From positions 124,001-188,000 of the forward strand of contig JAKJXP020000063.1 of the NCBI GenBank assembly GCA_022225965.2: DNA of 64,000 nucleotides, given 5' to 3'. This DNA comes from Diatrype stigma (Eukaryota; Ascomycota; Sordariomycetes; Xylariales; Diatrypaceae). Positions 50,407-62,841 of the stretch are shown here, in pieces. The first letter of the stretch is position 1, and each line of letters starts with the position of its first letter. Below the pieces are notes generated by a model. It had not been told where the DNA came from. It did not search any database and saw nothing but the letters and a program-made list of their open reading frames with translations. A program made the position numbers and the translations under genes.

Positions 50407-51227
50407 ATAGCCTGGTGTATGCTGTTTCTGGTGGCTAGGTTCTGGGGACCTAGCCCCCCTTTATATAGACAAAAGCTGGAAAAACTGGTGCATTATATCC
50501 CGGGTTCGGTCCATTCTAGCCCCGTATCAAGGCTCGAGAATTATTCTATTCCTTCCCTCTCCCTACCGAGCAACCTTCCTAGCTCTCCGGGCACAAAGCA
50601 CCTGGCAGTTATAGAAACGTCATATTAGCCCTACAACGTACCAGGCGCTAATTAGAAGAGGACTAGAATTGTGATGGTTTCGAGCACTGTTGTGATATAC
50701 GACCGTTGGGTTTTTACTCAACTTGCCTTTGACCATCGTGAGGAAAAGGGGTGGCTCAGTCGTGGTACGGACATCTTGATAAAAGTATTTCAGAACAATG
50801 GCAGCTTGAGAGGTGGGTATTTCCATTGATATATCCTAGACGGCAACTACCACATGCCATCTGGTTATGGAATGCTATGGAATGCTTTGACAATAAAGGA
50901 TGACGGTTATTCCCAATGAACTCTCAATGATAAATACAAATATTCACGAAATGGAATCCCCATAATACTGAACGCCTTTAAAGCGGAATTTCTCTTAACT
51001 AGATGAAAGAATCCCTGGAACACAACAAATGCAATCAATGCCCTCTCTTCGACGTTTCCAAAGCCCGTTTCGAAAATCAGGGACACGGTATATAGCAGCC
51101 AGGAGTGCTCCATCGCTACATCTACAAAGCCTTTGCCATGGAAAGTGGTATGATTCTGAACTCATATATAACACAGTTTTCCCATGTGATGTTCATCGTG
51201 TATTCCTGACCAGTATACTGTAATTTG

Positions 51228-51360
51228 ATATGTTATGGTATAATGTAATGGCGGACTATAGGGATCCGCATGCACCCCCTTTACCCCCCCCCCCCCGTGG
51301 AGGGTCCTGCGGGTTGTATAAGAAGCCGTCCCCTCTCCTATAGCTTCCACAGGTTAAGCA
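51228..51360 (+). repeat. Diverged LTR-like segment, copy B
   Basis: Starts near TGTTATGGTATAATG, carries ATAGGGATCC, a run of C and then TATAAGAAGCC...CTCCTATAGCTTCCACAGG (about 51316-51353), matching copy A. No target duplication was found, so the borders are approximate. Confidence 0.45.
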
Positions 51361-53097
51361 TCATTATTTCCCCTTCTTTTCCCCTACCCAGGCCTAGCAG
51401 CTGTCTTATCACTCCGGAAAAAAGGTCCTGATATAATTCACTTTTGTATAGTGTGATGAATTGCATATCCTAAGCCTTTACATGTTGCATTATATCATGT
51501 AAGAACCAGACGATGTAGCAATGGGCCATGGACGTCTTCCAAGAATTGGTAGGTTTCACGACATTTAATGCTGATGAATCATGCAGGGCTCTGTCTTCCT
51601 CTCGTGATTAACCAGTAAATAACGAGCGCGACAACGTGGGTATGCAATTCAAGCTACGCAGCGCCCAACTTCTTCAGCAATTCCAAGAGAGCCAAGTATC
51701 CATACCTAGACTACATTGCGGAACGCTCCCGAAAGATCCGGATGCTTGGAGATCGATAACAGATAGAGGTAAGATTTAGTCAACGTGTGGGGGTTCAATC
51801 TGCAAGCTGACACCAACTCTCATATAATGAAACACTGCCGATACTGGCGAGCCTCTCCGGTTGCGGCAGCAAGGTATTTTCCTGCCTCACCATATCCCCC
51901 ACGAAATACCTGCCATTGTCATCACGCAAGATTCGTATATACCTAATTATCTCAACATGCTCCTTCCTACTTCTTTCGCAAAGTGACTAGACGGCGATGG
52001 TAACTGAGTATTGCTATGAGCAGGCTTAGTAGACAACCTCACTCCTTACAAATTGAACTACAGATTGAGATAGCCATGATCTTGCGCATTGGACCATTGG
52101 TATCCTGCAGTATGTCATGCCTTATCATTATGAAGGGCTTACTAGGTCTCAGAACAAGATGAAATGATTTGGGGTGCGTATTCTTTGCTTGGCCCTTACT
52201 GGATGGCCACTGGGACAGTTCTCGGGACCAGCCGCGGCCGAATATGATGTCGGCGAAGGATTCACTGCAACATCATATTTGGAGGCTGAAGAAACCCTCA
52301 ATGATTGGCTGTAGGCGACGAGCTTCATGAGTGGCTGATGGTTAATGCATCACTACCTCCGGTCTTCCCTAGCTTCTTACCTTGATGTAAAGCTGACTTC
52401 CGTACCTATGCGGACAACCCTGGCTGGAGTCCAAATTGGCAACTTCTACAAATACCCACTGACCAATGCCGTCCCGCCAACAGTATGCTTTCTCTTACCT
52501 AGGATGACAATGCCAGCTGTGATACACGTATATCACAGCTCCCTTCACTATGTCGCCACTCATCACGCATCACAACATTCACCGCGCTCCCTAACCGCGC
52601 TGTCCAGTGACGGCATCTGCAAAGAATATAGGTGGTCTTCCATATTACGCATATCTGATTCGGCGGCAAGACGGTGACGAGAGAGGGCCAAGCAGTAAGC
52701 TATATATGAACGGCTCGAGCACGCAGCCACATAGTCAGCATTCCGCGTGATCTATACAATGGTTGGGTGACTGGCTGACTATAGGGGTAGGGAGGTAACA
52801 CTACCTACATATAATAATATAATACTACCTCACCTACCATAGGCATAATATAGTGCACTTCGCCAAGATACTCACTCCGCTGACGTTCGCTACAGGTACC
52901 TAGCGTGGTAGTATCAAGCACATGAAATGATCCTAGCAGCCTACTATGTAGGTAGGCTCTGCAAGTGTACCCAGGTAGATACATACCTACCTAGGTAGTT
53001 ATAACTACAGGACCGTGTTGAGCAGTTCGCCGGTATATAGATATATTTTACTGCTAGGTAGGTATAGAATCGCATATTCATCGGAATGGTATGCACT

Positions 53098-53158
53098 TAA
53101 AGAAAGAAAGAAAAAAAGAACAGAAAAGAGGAAAGAGGAAGGAAAAGAAGAAAAAAGT
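53098..53158 (+). repeat. Purine-rich (AAAG/GGAA) tract
   Basis: An almost pure A/G stretch of about 60 nt, around 430 bp upstream of the IDI1 start codon. A pyrimidine:purine tract may belong to the promoter region, but no factor site is assigned. Confidence 0.75.
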
Positions 53159-53590
53159 CCTAAGTGGTGTATGCAGAAGCAGGGGCAGATAGTACCTAGG
53201 TAACGAGTGTAATGAGGTACATACATACAACCGGAACTATATAGTACCACCTGCAGTACCTAAACTCTTGCATGCTCCTGGCTCCAAGTCTCCCGACTCC
53301 ACGCTCCACATCACCTGTGGGCGCATACTACCAGGTACCTAACTACCTACTAGTATTATGTAGGTACACACTACCTACAGTTACTCAAAATGGGGCCCGG
53401 ACCCCAAATCTAAATTTCTATGGAGTCGTTCAAGCCCCTCGCCCTACAGAGTCTCGCCTCCTCTCATAAACATTCCGTTCGTAATAAAAAGGGTCTGCAC
53501 CAACACCACCACCACCTCGACCATCACCACCGCCGCAACGACACACTATCTGCATGTGCACATAGCCTCATACTCAATTAGGTACACAAC

Positions 53591-54508
<918 letters not shown>

Positions 54509-56801
54509 TGTTAATTTAGCTGACGGAAGCATTCTCATCCTCAACCAAGAGGACGGAACGCCAACCGCGGTCGGGAGACAATTAGACAGCATTTTTGGTA
54601 GCGACGGACGGCGGCCTTTTAGATATCCCGCTCTCCCCTGATCCGGGAGAGCCACTTCACGTTGAAAAGTGCGAAGCAGCTCAGCAACAGCGTTTGTATT
54701 GTTAATTCAAGAGTTTCCCACCTAAGATTGTTGGTTCCATGCTACTCCGATGCATGATTGGGGGCTGGCACACTGTCAGATGCCAACGCACACGCATACA
54801 CACACTGGTGACTAAACCTGTTAGCCATAGCAAAGTTTCAGACTCACGCGATGCAGTGAAACGAAAGCTGCAACTGTTTGCTCGCCATGGTCTGAGACAC
54901 CACCATCAGCGCCATCCGGCTACGGCACCAGGACACGCCCACCCAAACACACACATACTTGGCGAGGCGAACATCCCGTGCTGACCTTGACCGGGCAGAC
55001 GGGCGGGCTGGGCTCGGCCCCTCTGGTGGTGGCAACGTGAACGTGTGAAATGCCTGTGAAATGCAACATCAGCTGACGCCTTCTTTTTCACAGGGAGTAT
55101 ACTGAAGCGAAAGCCACCGAGACCAACTTCCCAGTGCCAGGGCAGCCAGACGGCAGCGATTGTGCTCGCCCTCCACGTGCGACTAGTCAGGCTATCAAGC
55201 CGGAGACAACATTAGTGATGCTTGCTACCCCACTCGTGATACGTCTAACTTCTGCAGGCAAGCCTAGGCGTACCCCCCATGACAATCATCTCCTACTATC
55301 GCATCCCCCTCCCTGATAGTCAGTAGTGTAGTTGCTGAGCGGCGACACCACCCCCAACCATCCACCATCCACCATCCACCATCCACCCATCATTATCATC
55401 TCCGTGCTCCGTCATCCTGGCTCCGTCATCCTGGCTTCTGGTTCCGACCTGCCACTTACCAACGCCCGCGGCTCTGGGTCGGACGCACTGTGACAATTGG
55501 ACCCAATCAAGGTGCCACTGCGTCGTAGATGGGTTGGGTACGATGCCGTCGAATGCCGTGCTGGCCAATGGCCAGATAAGTTATCATTGTCTGTCGGAAT
55601 ATATCTTTGTCATTCGAGTAGGGGTCCCCGATGCTCTATCTCAACGACTCCACGCCGTGCCCGTCATACCCTGCACAACTCACCCGACTTGACCCTCCCT
55701 ATCAGGCATCTTGCATCACATCCCGCACCCAAGACAGCTTGGCCCTAAGCCCAGAAAAGTTTCCCTTACACGCCTTACACTCCCTTACACTGTGCCTACC
55801 TCCTACCTCCTACCTCCTACCTATCTACGCGTACGTTACGCTAGACGGTCGACAGCCCTGATAAGTATCCCGCTCTTTAAGTGTCCCCGCAAAGACTCAA
55901 GAGTTGCCAAGTTTCTCCTGCTCTCTTTCTCTCTTCTCTCTCTAACCTCTCTTCTCAACTCGCCGGAAGACCCCCTTTCCCCTAGTTACAGAAAGATCAT
56001 TGCTCTCTTCTCTTTCCAGGACAAGAAAGGAAAACAAAGTTTGGTTCACCCGCTCTGTCTATAACGCAGTTCCAAGACATTTTATCTATCTACCCCCCTT
56101 ATCGCCTGTCATTTATCTACCCTTGTCTTGACAAGACCCAAGTTGTCTTGACTTGGCTTGACTTGACTTTGACTCGTTGCACAACTCCGAATTTCTCAAC
56201 TCAACTCAATTGAGCTCAACTCATTCACCCTTGAGAGAAATACTTCCATTCAACAAACCGTTGTCACTGCAAAAGTGTCCGTACGGACACAGAACTGCTC
56301 GTTCTAGCTTTCCCAAGCACGCCGACACAATTCTCAACCCTCCTTTTTCCGGTTTTCAGGGTCGCCCTCTTTAAAATCTACATTGATGTCTGTTGATACG
56401 CGCGCCAGCCTCAACTGCCTACGCCACCCGAAGAGATTTATGCCTGTATCGAGGACGCAGCTCTCCAAAGTCCACACAGGCGATAGTGTCCAAAATAATT
56501 TCAGTAATATATAAAGTACGTTCCTTAGCGACGTTTTGTTTCGATGTATTCTGTGTCATTGCATTCTTGATTGTGCCAAATTCAAGAGACAGACCCCGTT
56601 CTTTTCACGATGAGAATGAACAAGGAAGGAGTCTGTCTATCTGTCGACCATGGCTAACTCGCGAATTACTGGCAGCTGACCAGGTCACATCAGAGGAACG
56701 ACTCTATAGACGTTGTTGAGTCTCTATTTCCCGTCAGACCCCCACACACCCCCCAAAAAGAAAAAGACACATAGAAGTACCGGAGAAAAGAAAAGCCCAG
56801 C
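54509..56801. other. Long upstream region of the GNAT gene
   Basis: About 2.3 kb. A CCATCCA tandem repeat lies at 55357-55390. CTCTCTTTCTC-type pyrimidine-rich DNA lies at 55910-55975, and CTTGACT repeats at 56125-56172, which suggest a long leader. Frames at 55711-56064 and 56393-56719 have no domain. GTACGT and GCAG-type signals could mark a leader intron, but this was not resolved. Confidence 0.5.
55357..55390. repeat. (CCATCCA)n tandem repeat
   Basis: Four to five adjacent 7-bp units ACCATCC, ending ACCCATCATTATC. Intergenic, between IDI1 and the GNAT gene. Confidence 0.8.
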
Positions 56802-58431
56802 ATGGAGCACGTGAACAACGTCGGCACTGCTGCTACCGTCCCTCCTGCTACTTCTGCCATGGTCGCCACTGGTAGTACCACCACCACCAGTGCCACTGGC
56901 ACCACCACCACAACCGCCGCCGCCGCTGCTGCTGGCCTCACCGCCGCCACCGTTGTGGAAGTGCCGACAGCCGCCGTGCCAGCCGTGGCGAAGCAGCCGC
57001 CCGCGCGGCCGCAGCGCTCGCTCGTGCCGCCGCGGTGGGAGGACCAGGTGCGGGCGATCGGGATCGGCGAGCACAAGGAGGCGGCGCTGTCGCTGGCGCA
57101 GGCCTTCGCGCGCGACGACCTGGCGCAGTACCTGGTGGATGGCGAGCGCGGCGCCTCGGACGAGGCCAAGTGGCGCCTGCACGTCGACATCTTCACGTAC
57201 CTCGTCGCGGCCCACTGCTACAGCGGCGCCGTCACCACCATCGGGCCCGATTACGAGGGCGTTGCTCTGTGGTAAGTTGGTTCTCATTCAATCTCTTTTT
57301 TCTTCAAGGGGGGAGGGGGATGTGGTGAGGGGGGGGGGGTTCTGATGACGTAAGTATAATACCCCTCCGCCCCCCTTAGTCAGTTAAGGGGGGAAAGGGG
57401 GAGTGGGGACAGGTATGGTGTACATGTATAATACACATCAAAAGAGAACCCTAATCCCACCCCCCTTATCCAACATGAAATATGTAATTTCCTGAAGAAC
57501 AGAAGGAAGGGCAGAAGATGAATGAATCAAGAAGGCTAACGTCAGCGCTTTCATCTCCCCCCTTTCCCTCGTTCCTTTCCTCCCTCCCTTCCTTCCTTTT
57601 CCTCCCTGCTCTCTTGTCATTTGACAAGGAACCAGAGGGAATGAAAGGAAAAAAGCAAAAAACACAAACAAAAACAAGGAAAAGGACAGGGAGGAGCGGG
57701 AGAGGAAACGGAGCGGGGCGAAAACCAAAAGGGCGGGACCCTTTCTCTCGTGCGCACCATGGTTCTTACAGGGTGCTCCCGGGCCAGAACACCGACGAGT
57801 GGATGACGACGCTGCGCAGCGGCCTCTGGCGGCTGCCGTGGCAGCTGTCGGCCGAGGGCCGCCGCCGCTACTACGCCGAGCTGGTGCCCCTCCTGCACGA
57901 CACCAAGCTCGAGGTCATGGGCGACCGCGACCTCGACTGCTACTACCTCGTCTACCTCGGCACCAAGCCTAGCGGCCGCGGTCGGGGATACGGGCGCAAG
58001 CTCATCGAGCAGATGGCGGCTAGGGTATGTTATTGTCCTTGTCTTCGCCTTGTCTTCTCCCCCCCCATCTTCAAGATCAAGACACAACGGCTAACACGGC
58101 ACACACTCCCCCTCGCGTAACATAGGCCGATGCTGAGGGCCGTGCCATGTACCTTGAGTCCAGCTCGCCCAAGAACAACCTGTACTACAAGAAGTTCGGG
58201 TTCGAGATCAAGAAGGACATCCACCTAGGTGCCAGCGTCGGCGGCGGTAGTGCTGGTGGTGCTACTGGTGGTGGTAGTGGCAACCAGTCGTCATCGACGC
58301 CTCCCGTCACCCTGACCATCATGGTCCGCGAGCCGCAGAAGCCACTCGCCCACTCCATCCCCATCAAGCTCAGCGGCGGTGCCTTCAGCAAGGTCATGCG
58401 GGAGAAGACGTCGTCAGCGGTCGACTACTAG
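56802..58431 (+). CDS. GNAT-family N-acetyltransferase of unknown substrate
   Basis: Three exons: 56802-57271, 57772-58024 and 58126-58431, giving 342 residues. The first intron is 500 nt, far longer than others here. Residues about 9-70 are a low-complexity Thr/Ala/Val stretch. The acetyltransferase domain follows: PRWEDQVRAIGIGEHKEAALSLAQAFARDDLAQYLV, then the acetyl-CoA binding motif GRGRGYGRKLIEQM (R-x-x-G-x-G) at the end of exon 2, and MYLESSSPKNNLYYKKFGFEIKKDI, the typical substrate-side strand. A Gly/Ser linker in the last exon (GGGSAGGATGGGSG) separates a C-terminal strand. The family acetylates small amines or proteins; nothing in the sequence tells which. Confidence 0.9.
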
Positions 58432-59657
58432 AACACACAAGATCCGCGTAGCGCTCGCCGATTCGGTTGACTGGTTGGATCGGCTTCGGCTCTCTTCCCT
58501 CACCCCTCTCTCCCTCTCTTCTTCGCCAAAGTCTCCTCGAAAAACCCGCTTGGGCTATCTGAGTGGCTTGTCCCGTCTGGCTTTGTTTTTCTTCGCCCCT
58601 TTTTCTTTTTTCTGCAAAGAGAAGAAAAGAAGACTGAGGCTGGAACCGGGCCAGCCGACTTGGATGGACTGGACGGCCTGGACAAACAAGGCTAGGGTTG
58701 AAAAGCTTGGATTGGTGGTTTGGGATATCGGCCGGTGTTGCTGACGAGCTTGTTGAAGTGAGTCGTGAACCCCCGTGTGACCTGCTTGATGACGCTGCGT
58801 TGCCGTGTGTAGGTGAGGTGCGATGTTGCGATGCGATGCGATGCGATGTGGTGATCAAGAATGTTCAGATTGGTCGTTTCTGTTGTTTCTTTCGGTTGTT
58901 CCGTTCCCCCCTTTCTTTTCCCTCGCCTCTACCGGTATCTTTTCTTAGAAGGTTGATTCATTTGCTTTATTTCCTTCCTACCTTACTCCTGCCTCTATCC
59001 CCCATCTGCCTACTACTTACTGTCTTCATCCTCGCTTCGCGTTGTCGCTCACTATCATCATGTGTGGAGTGGCGCACTAGCGAGTAGGTGGCTCATGGAG
59101 GAGGTACTGTTTGTTTGGTGGGTTTGATTTATTGATCTCGTCATCTCCTTGCTTTATTATTGATCTGCTGTTCCTTTCATCACTTCCCCCCTCGCGATTC
59201 CCTGTGGAGGTGTCGTGTGACCTGCCCTTCTCATGCTATTCAGGCTTGCGGAAGGAGATATGGATCCATGATGGATACTCTACCCAGATAGGAGATATCC
59301 GGCCGGAAACCTTCAACGTCTTTCCCGTACCTAACCCAGTGATGCATCATGCCCTTCTGTCGAGGTTTCAATGTCATCTGCTCTTTCTTGTCTCTTTCCT
59401 TTCACATCCAACTAGCTACACATTCGTTTTCAGGCTTACACGCATAGAATAGCAAATCAATCGATCTCATGCGATTGCTACCCATTAGTCCGTTGATCCC
59501 GTCCGTATATATATAATGTTGTGCCAGGTCGTGCCGTGATATGCGATGCTCCACCATGCACAGTAATAGTAATAATGTATTCGTAGTATTCCCGCTAGCC
59601 CCGTCTCTCCCGTTACGCAACCATATGTGTTGGATAGTAGACCGCCCCGGTAGGTAT
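58432..59657. other. Tail-to-tail spacer between GNAT gene and RFA2
   Basis: About 1.2 kb with both 3' regions. A short GCGATGCGATGCGATG repeat near 58830-58848 and pyrimidine-rich stretches at 58880-59010. No coding region recognised. Confidence 0.55.
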
Positions 59658-60717
59658 TTAGTAGCTTAGGATCGCAAATGTTTCGTCATCCACAGTGGTG
59701 TAAATCAGACCCGGCTGGATCAGCTCCTCGGACGCCGCCATGGCATCTGGAACAGACAGCCCTGTGCTCTGCGCAATGACGTGGATGTTGACACCTTCGT
59801 TTCCGGTATCGGAACTCTGCAGCCAGTTGAACATCTTCCTCGCCTTAGCCGAGACGCCGCTCAGGTTCGGAGCGCTGCCCGCGGCCCCGTACCCACCGTC
59901 CACAAACATGCTGTCGTCATCGGCGGCGTTCCCGGCGCCGGCCCCAGCGCCGGCCCCGACGGCGTTACCGCCGGCGGCGGGCTTGGTGAAGTACAGGTGG
60001 ACGTAGGTGGACTCGAGCAGGTGGTAGTTGACCTCGTTGAAGTCGTGGACGGGCTTGATGACGTGGGCGCCGATGTGGCGCTTGTTGTTGAAGCTCTTGA
60101 CGCGGCCGTAGACGCGGACGTAGGCGTCGAGGGCGTAGTTGGCGCCCTTGGCGTCGTCGGGCTTGTCGGCGTCGAGCCACTGCTTGACCTCGATCACGCC
60201 CGTGCCGTCGTCCAGCCGCAGCGTCACGTTGGTCGTCTGCGGGCTGACCGCCCGCACCTGCCCCACCAGCGTCACCTGCGCCACCTCCACCCCGTCGATC
60301 CGGAAGTTCGCGTCCGGGTACGGCTGCTCCGCGTCCAGCAGCTGCTTGATCGTCACCGGCCGCAGGGACTCGTCGCTGTAGCCCTGTTTTAGGGGAGGGG
60401 GAGGAGAGGGATAACGGGTTAGCTTTGGCTTCCTAGCTGACTGGCTGGCTGGCTGGCTCCTCCTTGCCCACGGAGAAGAGAACGGGGTAGGGGTAGGAGT
60501 AGGGAGGTAGGAGTAGTAGTCACCCTTCCTGCTTGTTGACTGCCGCTCTGCGAACCGCCAAACACGAAACCGCCGCCATCTTCACCGCCGCCGGCACCGT
60601 ATGCAGTATTAGAGTATCCGCCGTAAGCTGTTGTCGCACATCCATTAGTCAGTTGGTCGGACTCCTTCGCCCATGACATATCTCAGGTAGCTAGCTGGTG
60701 CAGAACTCACCACTCAT
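59658..60717 (-). CDS. RFA2: Replication protein A subunit 2 (RPA32)
   Basis: Three exons: 60717-60711 (seven nt: ATGAGTG), 60627-60524 and 60383-59658, giving 278 residues with matching phases. RPA binds single-stranded DNA in replication, repair and recombination. Residues 3-37 are a Gly/Ser/Tyr-rich N-terminus (AYGGYSNTAYGAGGGEDGGGF) like the phosphorylated tail of RPA32. The OB-fold spans about 38-165 (IDGVEVAQVTLVGQVRAVSPQTTNVTLRLDDGTGVIEVKQW...YVRVYGRVKSFNNKRHIGAHVIKPV). A Gly/Ala linker follows, and the winged-helix protein-binding domain lies at about 210-278 (GNEGVNIHVIAQSTGLSVPDAMAASEELIQPGLIYTTVDDETFAIL). The tiny first exon was placed by the GTGAGT donor and by the GCT codon formed on joining. 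Confidence 0.95.
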
Positions 60718-62841
60718 GGTCGCTTTATTGTTAATATCGTCTGGCTGGTTGTGAGGTAGGTGGCAGGAAACGTTGTGTCGGTAAGTTATGTAGACGGACG
60801 GAAGTGTAGGTAGGTAAGTATGAGTATGTTAGTTAGGTCGGTAGGTACCTAAAGTGTAAGTGGGGGTTTCAGACGCGTAGTTGGTTAGTTTCCGACGCGA
60901 CTTTTTAATTGAATCTCAGATGCGAACCTTAAGGAATCGCGGGGTGGAAGAGGTAAGGTAACGTCACCCTAGGTAACGATTCTAACGAAGGACAGCGCTG
61001 GCTACAGTGGGCTCACGGCAGGCTGCAGCAGCGGCAGTGGGTCTAACTAGGCTTCGATATCCCGCTTGAAAAATATATTGGCTTTACTGCATCTATACAC
61101 ATAGGACTCAACTAACTACTGCATACTAGTTAGTCACCCGCCTACCCATCACCTTTACTACATCTTCATCCTAACAGACCGGGAGTATTGTCAGGAGTTA
61201 TATGAGGTCTATCGCATTGGCTGGCCTAACCGCTATCACTACCTAGGGAAATCATCAGTATTAGCGGATATCCTGAGCTTGAGCGTCACCTCAACATTTT
61301 AAATTTATCACGCTGACATGCCAGGAACTTTGTACCCGGAATGATAGAACAGCCGCTGGTTTGAGGAAGCAAGTAAATAGTATGAATCTCGGCCTTTGGA
61401 AGCTTTAGGGGAGGAACAGCTCTTTATATTATCGTAGAACCTTCCGCTAATCAACGATGGAGCCCAAGTGACCCCTATTATGCCCCTCCTATTACATCAT
61501 CTCTTGATATGGCATTTCGACTTCGGAGCCTATAGCAGCATTACCAGGAAGTCAACTGCACAATATATCTCTGCGGTCATTCCAAAAGCTTATATGGGAA
61601 ATAATTGCTGAATTTAGGATGAACCGCAAAAGTGTACAGTGTATGAACATGATGAGCTTAGGTTAAGTGCTGTTTGAGGACTATACTTCGTAGTTCAGTT
61701 ATCTTATACATAGTCATCTTATACATGAGTCGCGGCTATGATGTGATATCTGCCCCATGTAAACCTGGGAACGCCATCGAAAAGAAGAATATCCATTAGA
61801 AATCTGTGACTCCCTACATATGTATGTGGTTCATGGGTAGCAGGAGACGATCACAATCGCAGCTCATGCAGCAACGGCAAAAGCACCGGGACTAGGTATA
61901 CATAGCCCACGTGTGTCTTGGCCGGGGAAATGCCCCATGCCCCTGATGCATCTACACGGCATCTAGCAATCATGCTTCAACACGTGGATAGCGGTTCCTC
62001 CGCTAGTCGTTCGGAGACGGGATGAAACTGATCTCTCGGGCCAGGTTCGTGTTGTCAAGCACTCACTTGTCAAGTGCCTGTGGGGGAGACGTGAAGACTC
62101 GGAGACTCGCCCCTAGTAATAATAAAAGGGGACAACAACAGCTTCCTCCAGACATTCTTCTGCTTTCCAGCCTCTTCAGCATCCAGACGTTCGGGTCATA
62201 TGATGCATCGAATGGAGAAGAATGATGGAGTGGAGCTATTAGTTTGTTGTTCATCCGGTTCGGCCTACGGCACCGAGTGGGAAGTGCAGGAAAGCAGGAA
62301 GTGCAGGAAGTGCACCAAGATTCTGGAAGCTCCTCCAGTTTAAACCTCGGCCCGCAACTAGCGCCGCCGTGCAGTGGCAACCATGGCCAGTAGCGAATGA
62401 CATACCTATCTGCCAGGTATGTAACTTCCACTAACCACCCGATTGTGAGTGCGGAGTGGCAGAGTGGCAGGCATTGTTACCCGAATGGGGTCTCCGAATG
62501 GCGAGAACCGACAATAACAATTGAAATGCAGGCGACCCGACCGCAACCGTTAACCCTCCACCTCACTTCACCGTCTAGTTAGTCATCGATCACAACTATC
62601 AACCATCCTCCTTCACCCACCGCAGAACCGCGATTCCTGTATATTGAATTCTGATACTGGGTACTGGGTACTGGATACTGGATACTGGATACTGGATATT
62701 GGATATTGGATACTGGATACTGAATTCTGAATACTGAACACTTGCGCAAACCCCCGTTGCTTCGGGTTACCTCCCTGCCCTTTCTACCAATCCTCCATAT
62801 ATAACCGATAGGCGCTGCGCTGCTGCTGAACAGCACTCAGC
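60718..62841. other. Divergent spacer between RFA2 and the Lon gene
   Basis: About 2.1 kb between start codons. TAGGTA words sit near the RFA2 side (60800-60860), and an 8-bp minisatellite at 62651-62736 lies near the Lon side. Short ORFs lack any recognisable domain. It should contain both promoters. Confidence 0.55.
62651..62736. repeat. 8-bp minisatellite (TACTGGAT and variants)
   Basis: About ten head-to-tail copies of TACTGGAT, TACTGGGT, TATTGGAT and degenerate TACTGAAT, ending about 105 bp upstream of the Lon start codon. It overlaps the expected promoter/leader, so copy number could matter for expression (inference). Confidence 0.88.

Larger units (their letters stand above)
48455..53590. 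other. Five-kb gene-poor tract with repeat remnants
   Basis: No supported gene in 5.1 kb; only short featureless ORFs. It contains a 130-bp insertion with inverted ends and a 5-bp target duplication (50277-50406), two diverged LTR-like segments (about 50120-50240 and 51228-51360), a C-homopolymer near 51283-51296, a purine tract at 53098-53158 and TACCTA words at 52790-53350. Composition is moderate, unlike the RIP-mutated block at 23-34 kb. The last 500 bp should hold the IDI1 promoter. Confidence 0.55.

Noticed and set aside
50361..50470. TGGCTTAGTAGTAGTGGG resembling a tRNA A box, with GGTTCTGG downstream
   Set aside because: No cloverleaf can be folded, and the A-box-like part lies inside the 130-bp insertion with inverted ends.
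56393..56719. 108-codon ORF upstream of the GNAT gene
   Set aside because: Featureless sequence in the probable leader region, without support as a protein.
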